A stretch of DNA of 10,015 bases from CAZXCQ01 sp964639275 (GTDB lineage: Bacteria > Desulfobacterota > DSM-4660 > Desulfatiglandales > Desulfatiglandaceae), in assembly GCA_964639275.1 (NCBI GenBank), contig CAZXCQ010000230.1, positions 1 through 10,015 of the forward strand, read 5' to 3'. The notes under the pieces were generated by a model. The model saw nothing but the letters and a program-made list of their open reading frames with translations. It made no database searches and was not told where the DNA came from. The translations under genes were made by a program, and so were the position numbers. Below, piece by piece: positions 5,880-10,015 of this stretch (positions are counted from its first letter, which is position 1; each line of letters begins with the position of its first letter).

Positions 5880-8092
5880 GCAGCCGGGTGCTCTTTTAGG
5901 GGGCTGGCAGGGATGGGCCTTGCAACAGTCTTTTTACTCAAATGATAGAGGCGAAGGATCTTTAACTCTTGATAACCGACCTCTCCTCCCAGGGCGTCAA
6001 ATACCGGCCTCAAGAACTCCGATCCGAGTTGCGCAAACTGCTCCAGGATAAGATCACTTTGTTGAGGAGAGACCATCGAAAGGGAAAGCAATTCATCTGG
6101 TCTCGTCAGGGTGTTCCCCTCCTGGAGGTATCGGTACAGATGATTCAGGACCGTATCTCGCTTGATGTTAAAATCCTCCATGATCTTGTTGACGGGTTTC
6201 CCGGAGTTAAAGCGCTCTCCAATTATCTCGTACCTCTTTTTTGCTGTTGATGGCGCGCTTCCCGCCTGGCCTAGCTGAGTTTGTTTTGAACGCTCCTCAA
6301 TATTGTGGGTGGTGCAGTATTCCTGGATGATATTTAAGAAATCTGAGCCATATCTTTCGCATTTCACGGCCCCCACGCCGGTGATGTCCAACAGACTCTC
6401 GGTCGTCTGCGGGAAAAAGCAGGCCATCTCGACCAGTGTTTTGTCTGAAAATATCACATAGGGGGGCACCTTTGAGGTGTCTGCCAATTCTTTTCGTCGC
6501 CGGCGCAGGATTTGAAACAGCTCGCGGTCATAATCCTTTGGGGACTCGTCTTCCGGGCCGGTACCGGCGTGGTCCTCTTCCAGCCTGCCGGTGACCTTCT
6601 CTTGTCCCTTGAGGACTCTCCATGCCTTTTCCGTCAGTTTGAGGCCCCCAAATTCCATATCCTGAACCAGGAGGCCTTTCTGGATAAACTGCCTGGAGAG
6701 ATGAAACCACTGTCTCTTTGAGAGATCCTGTCCGATCCCGTGGGTCGAGAGATTCTGATGCCCCAACCGCAAGACCTTCTTTGCCTCTGATCCGCGCAGC
6801 ACATCGATAATGTGACCTGCCCCAAACCGCTCACCGGTCCGTTTTGCACAGGAAAGGAATTTTTGTGCGGGGATGGTAAGGTCTTTTAGATCCCTTTCCC
6901 CGGTGAGGCAGTTGTCGCACATATCGCATTTTTCTCTGGAATAGGCCTCCCCGAAATAATCCAACAGGGGAATCCGGCGGCATACTTCGGTTTCGATCAG
7001 CCTCAAAAAGGCATTTAGGTGAATATTGGCAACGCGTTGTTCGTGTTCTTCTTTTTGGTCGATAAAATGCTTGATTTTTCGGATATCCCCGTAGCTAAAC
7101 AACAACAGGCATTGGGCCGGAAGGCCGTCGCGGCCGGCCCTGCCGATTTCCTGATAGTAGCTTTCAATATTTTTGGGCAGGTCATAGTGTACGACAAAAC
7201 GCACATTTGGTTTGTCGATCCCCATACCAAAGGCAATTGTCGCGACCATGATCTGGACATCATCTCTGATGAAAAGGTCCTGATTCCGGGTGCGATCCTG
7301 TTCAGAAAGGCCCGCATGATAGGGTTTGACCGAGAAACCACGGGTCTCCATGGCCACATAAAGATCATCCACCTGTCGGCGGGAAAAGCAGTAGATAATC
7401 CCGGATTGATCCGGGAACTGTCTGACAAATCTAAGGAGCTGGTCAAAAGGCCTCTGCTTTGGGGCGATCTGGATAAAGAGGTTCTCTCTGTTAAAGCTGG
7501 CGAGAAACTCATCGGAGTCTCTAAACCCGAGGTTTGTCTTGATGTCTTCCCTTACCCTGGGCGTTGCCGTGGCCGTAAGCGCAATACATACGGCATCCGG
7601 GAAACGATCCCTGACTGCGACCAGTTGCCGATATTCAGGACGAAAATCGTGACCCCACTCCGAAATACAGTGGGCCTCATCAATGGTGATGCAGTCCACA
7701 TCCATTGAAGAGAGCAGGGTCAGCATGTTTGGTCTTAGCAAGGCCTCCGGCGCCATATAGAGCAGCTTGACTGTCCCCTGTTTCACCTTCCGTACGTTAC
7801 GGCGATATTCATCAAGTGCCAGGGAGCTGTTCAAGACTGCGGCGGAAACCCCCATTTGAATCAGTTGCTCCACCTGATCCTTCATCAAAGAGATCAGGGG
7901 GGAAACAACAATGGTCAACCCTGGAAAGATCAACGCCGGTATCTGATAACACAGCGACTTTCCGCCGCCTGTTGGCATGATGACAAGGCTATCCCGCCCC
8001 TTTAGCACGTTTTCTATGATATCGGCCTGAAGGGGTCTAAACTCATCATAGCCAAATACCGCCTTGAGGATTTCTTTTGACCTGTTAAGCAT
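5870..8092 (-). CDS. recQ: RecQ-family ATP-dependent DNA helicase with C-terminal HTH domain
   Basis: A 3'-to-5' superfamily 2 DNA helicase used in recombination and repair. Order of domains over 740 residues: helicase core with Walker A PTGGGKS (40-46), DEAH (138-141) and the aromatic-rich loop after it, TATAT (173-177), and the arginine-finger motif VI QEIGRAGRDG (314-323). Then a RecQ zinc-binding site (C371, C389, C392, C395), a winged-helix RQC region (about 405-495) and an HRDC domain (about 520-595, including DITGVGAVKCERYG). Residues about 615-715 add a helix-turn-helix module (PVNKIMEDFNIKRDTVLNHL) of the kind found after HRDC in some RecQ proteins and in YpbB-like proteins. E. coli RecQ is about 610 residues, so the extra length is this module. 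The last 20 or so residues are proline- and alanine-rich and run into the inverted repeat. There is no clear Shine-Dalgarno sequence; the start is chosen because the first residues align with the family N-terminus. Confidence 0.93.
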   Translation of the reverse strand: MLNRSKEILKAVFGYDEFRPLQADIIENVLKGRDSLVIMPTGGGKSLCYQIPALIFPGLTIVVSPLISLMKDQVEQLIQMGVSAAVLNSSLALDEYRRNVRKVKQGTVKLLYMAPEALLRPNMLTLLSSMDVDCITIDEAHCISEWGHDFRPEYRQLVAVRDRFPDAVCIALTATATPRVREDIKTNLGFRDSDEFLASFNRENLFIQIAPKQRPFDQLLRFVRQFPDQSGIIYCFSRRQVDDLYVAMETRGFSVKPYHAGLSEQDRTRNQDLFIRDDVQIMVATIAFGMGIDKPNVRFVVHYDLPKNIESYYQEIGRAGRDGLPAQCLLLFSYGDIRKIKHFIDQKEEHEQRVANIHLNAFLRLIETEVCRRIPLLDYFGEAYSREKCDMCDNCLTGERDLKDLTIPAQKFLSCAKRTGERFGAGHIIDVLRGSEAKKVLRLGHQNLSTHGIGQDLSKRQWFHLSRQFIQKGLLVQDMEFGGLKLTEKAWRVLKGQEKVTGRLEEDHAGTGPEDESPKDYDRELFQILRRRRKELADTSKVPPYVIFSDKTLVEMACFFPQTTESLLDITGVGAVKCERYGSDFLNIIQEYCTTHNIEERSKQTQLGQAGSAPSTAKKRYEIIGERFNSGKPVNKIMEDFNIKRDTVLNHLYRYLQEGNTLTRPDELLSLSMVSPQQSDLILEQFAQLGSEFLRPVFDALGGEVGYQELKILRLYHLSKKTVARPIPASPLKEHPAAPS

Positions 8093-8418
8093 CGCGGTTG
8101 GTGTTTTTTGTTATCTTGTCAATAAATCGGGGGAAATGCTTGATGTTATTCGATAAGTCCAGATAAGGGCCACTGAATCCTGGCCCCGGGGAAATGACAA
8201 AGCGGCCAGGGTTGTAAAATTTCCGAGATCTTATATTGGAGCCCCATGACCCTGTCAAGGGCTAAGGGTCTGTCTTTCTTGGGGGCTTTCACCACAAATC
8301 CATTCGTCTCCCTAGGTTTTTGAGAAGTTACTTTCTAAAAAACGGCTAATGCACCCAACCGCTATCCAGGATAAGCAGAGGAATTGCGGGAGAAGCCCTG
8401 CAAACGTCCCCCGCAACC
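8093..8418. other. Intergenic region between porin and recQ
   Basis: 326 bp without a convincing gene. It holds short inverted repeats, CCTGGCC (8179-8185) with GGCCAGG (8204-8210) and GACCCT (8248-8253) with AGGGTC (8265-8270), which could form weak hairpins. A minus-strand TTGACA (8117-8122) sits too close to the recQ start to serve as its -35 box. AAACGGCTAAT at 8340-8350 resembles one end of the plus-strand element family but has no partner. I see no clear recQ promoter. Confidence 0.5.
8384..8416 (-). terminator. Possible weak hairpin after the porin gene
   Basis: TTGCGGG (8384-8390) is complementary to CCCGCAA (8410-8416), starting 2 bp past the porin stop codon, with a 19-nt loop. No U-rich tract follows on the minus strand, so intrinsic termination is doubtful. 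Confidence 0.25.
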
Positions 8419-9867
8419 CTAAAAGTTGTACCGGGCACTAAACTGCAATCGGGTGTCAGAGCCCTTGGAGCCATTCCTATTTTTTCGCTGGCCCCAGAGG
8501 AGTTCACCCCCGATGTCCATTTGCTTGATCGGGCTCCAGATCAGGTTTCCTGCCAGGTACAGGGTGCGGCTGAGTGCATTGTCGTGTTGAATGCTCAGGT
8601 TGTTGATATCCACCCAGCCAAATACGGCGGTGGAGCGCAGGTTGTTTAACCACCAGTGCTCGATCGCGCCAAAGCCGGAGAAAACAGGGAGGAGCTTCAC
8701 ATTTTCACCGGCCGCGACCCCATCGTTGACGCCACTCTCATTCATGTATGACCCAATCCCTCTGCCATAGACGATCTGGAATTTGAGGTTGTCATCTTTG
8801 GCCAGTATCGGCAGGTTGATCGTGCTCGACAGGGAGGCACCCCAGCCGAAACCGCCGTTCACACTGCGGCTGGCGGCCTTCCCGCGGATATCACGCAGGA
8901 GTACGGCGGGTTTTAGGTAGCCCCAGCCACCGTGGTAATTGACGGCGAGGACACCGTCGGGCCATCTGGTCTGGCTGTCTCCGCTTTCGATGCTGCTCGC
9001 TGGGTCTTCAATGGCGGCCCAGAGGGTGACACTGTCGCCAAAATCACGCGCCCATCTCACCAGAGGGTGACGGGTCTGCTGTGAGCCGTTAGGGCCCTGG
9101 TAGTCGAGGGTTTCGGGGATGCCCGGGAGGTCATCCCAGGTGGACCAGGACTGGCCGACGCGTAGTGATCCCCCCAGGAAGAAATCATCCAGCTGGCCAA
9201 AGGCCTGACGTAACCGTGGATCAGGCGATGCAGAGTCTGTGTTGCCCATAAAGTCCATGGAGAGAAAGGTGGACAGCTTTCCGATCTTCGTGGGTGTGGC
9301 AGAACCGACAACAAAACGAGAGGCATTAGCCGTGATGCCGGTTCGACTGTCGGGGACGTTTGGCGGTTGGCCATCCACGACGATCTTTGAGGTGACAAAT
9401 TTGGTGGGGCTCTGGATTCCATCGAAGTCATGGATGACCGAACCCTTGGCAAAACCCGAGACCGTTAGCATTGTGTTGGTCCTGGGTACCCTGAAACGGG
9501 TGAAGTCACGATAATACATTTTGTTCTCTTCCTTGGTCGGGTCGATGGCCTTCACTTCACGCAGCGCCATGTCCGCTTCCTGTTTTGCAACATCAGCCTC
9601 CCTCTTGGTCTTCACGACCACCTCTTTTCCTTTTGAAAGGATTTCCAGGGTAGCGGCGTTTTCCCTGCTCAGTTTTTCCACGCGCCCTCTTAATTCATCC
9701 AGGGCCCTGGCCTGGGCCTGGATCTGCCGCTGCTGCTCCTTGATAATCCTCTCCAGCCTCTTGATGGCCTCATCGTCCCCGGCGAGGGCCATACCCCAGG
9801 CGCCCATTGCCAGGATTAGAAAGAGGGTCATCCCCAAAACCTGTGTCATTCGTTGTCGAAGTCTCAT
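8419..9867 (-). CDS. DcaP-like outer-membrane porin
   Basis: A 482-residue outer-membrane channel of the DcaP-like type, known in Acinetobacter as a trimeric porin for dicarboxylates and other negatively charged solutes. Residues 1-29 form a signal peptide (RLRQR, hydrophobic core, cleavage after ALA). Residues about 33-85 are a charged heptad-rich coiled coil (KRLERIIKEQQRQIQAQ), as in porins with an N-terminal periplasmic stalk. The barrel follows from about 110: PRTNTMLTVSGFAKG, then the family stretch LRVGQSWSTWDDLPGIPETL and alternating amphipathic strands. It ends in RYNF, the terminal phenylalanine being the usual BAM assembly signal. A strong GGGAGGAG (minus strand, 9873-9880) lies 5 nt before the ATG. 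The true substrate in this organism is unknown. No transporter or regulator gene adjoins it here. Confidence 0.85.
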   Translation of the reverse strand: MRLRQRMTQVLGMTLFLILAMGAWGMALAGDDEAIKRLERIIKEQQRQIQAQARALDELRGRVEKLSRENAATLEILSKGKEVVVKTKREADVAKQEADMALREVKAIDPTKEENKMYYRDFTRFRVPRTNTMLTVSGFAKGSVIHDFDGIQSPTKFVTSKIVVDGQPPNVPDSRTGITANASRFVVGSATPTKIGKLSTFLSMDFMGNTDSASPDPRLRQAFGQLDDFFLGGSLRVGQSWSTWDDLPGIPETLDYQGPNGSQQTRHPLVRWARDFGDSVTLWAAIEDPASSIESGDSQTRWPDGVLAVNYHGGWGYLKPAVLLRDIRGKAASRSVNGGFGWGASLSSTINLPILAKDDNLKFQIVYGRGIGSYMNESGVNDGVAAGENVKLLPVFSGFGAIEHWWLNNLRSTAVFGWVDINNLSIQHDNALSRTLYLAGNLIWSPIKQMDIGGELLWGQRKNRNGSKGSDTRLQFSARYNF

Positions 9868-9925
9868 TATCGCTCCTCCCTGATCCGAATAACCTGCAAT
9901 GATGGAAAATGGTTAACAGATGAGG

Positions 9926-10015
9926 TAACATCTCAATAAACAGGGGTAAAGGCGTGGCACGGGGTCTTTTTTTCTTCCACATGCCCCCATATGACATGGT
10001 TTAGCGGCCGTCACA
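9926..10015. repeat. Upstream repeat family, copy B (cut by window end)
   Basis: Shares TAACATCTCAATA, CAGGGGTAAA and GCGTGGCA with copy A, then has about 37 extra bases (9960-9996) before rejoining at TGG and TTAGCGGCCGTCACA, where the window ends. It lies 58 bp upstream of the porin start codon. Whether it continues into the same inverted repeat as copy A cannot be seen. The 75-codon minus-strand frame starting inside it overlaps the porin N-terminus out of frame and is not taken as a gene. Confidence 0.7.

Noticed and set aside
7019..7708. A 229-codon plus-strand frame opposite recQ
   Set aside because: It is the antisense of conserved helicase motifs and has no supporting start context.
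8171..8198. A possible degenerate REP-like unit (GAATCC ... GGAAATGAC)
   Set aside because: The similarity to the core ends is short and could be chance.
8330..8360. A possible fourth element end (GGCTAAT at 8344-8350)
   Set aside because: Only about 15 bp resemble the right end, the outermost bases do not match, and no partner end lies within the intergenic region.
9770..9997. A 75-codon minus-strand frame starting in repeat copy B upstream of the porin
   Set aside because: It overlaps the porin start out of frame, and copy A has only an 11-codon equivalent, so the coding potential is not conserved.

Overview
The window looks like a chromosomal segment of a Gram-negative anaerobe, most likely a sulfate-reducing or syntrophic member of the Desulfobacterota (former Deltaproteobacteria). 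The reasons are an HdrD-like iron-sulfur protein, a nickel-pincer cofactor gene (larC), an outer-membrane DcaP-like porin, and short repeats of the 'GTCGTCACCCC ... CCGGAATGACG' type that litter such genomes. The taxonomic call is inference; there is no rRNA or other phylogenetic marker here.

Layout: seven convincing genes in two convergent groups. Plus strand: an HdrD-like (Fe-S) protein (567-1715), larC (2128-3291), pgpA (3309-3815) and an exported MORN-repeat protein (4044-4976). Minus strand: a DcaP-like porin (9867-8419), a recQ-type helicase with an extra C-terminal helix-turn-helix domain (8092-5870) and a short N-formylglutamate-amidohydrolase-like protein (5743-5027). The groups meet at 4977-5026. 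Only larC-pgpA (17-bp gap) looks like a tight operon. The genes do not form one pathway: they cover redox, metallocofactor assembly, phospholipid synthesis, envelope, DNA repair and uptake.

The main interest lies between the genes. Three same-orientation copies of a small non-coding element (about 76-416, 1764-2103 and 3804-3948) fill every larger gap of the plus-strand group. They share 14-bp imperfect terminal inverted repeats around TTAGCC. Copy 2 has a perfect 8-bp target duplication (CAAGATCT) and copy 3 a 6/8 match in the same register. Copies 1 and 2 carry an inner core with its own inverted ends, 195 bp of which differ at one base; copy 3 lacks it. Copy 3 inserted into the end of pgpA and supplies its present stop codon.

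The minus-strand group has a different repeat family upstream of two genes (5757-5811, and 9926 to the window edge). One copy runs into a large inverted repeat that overlaps the recQ stop codon, and the other carries a 37-nt insertion. I see no CRISPR array, tRNA, rRNA, transposase or obvious defence system. Bases 1-75 hold nothing I can identify.
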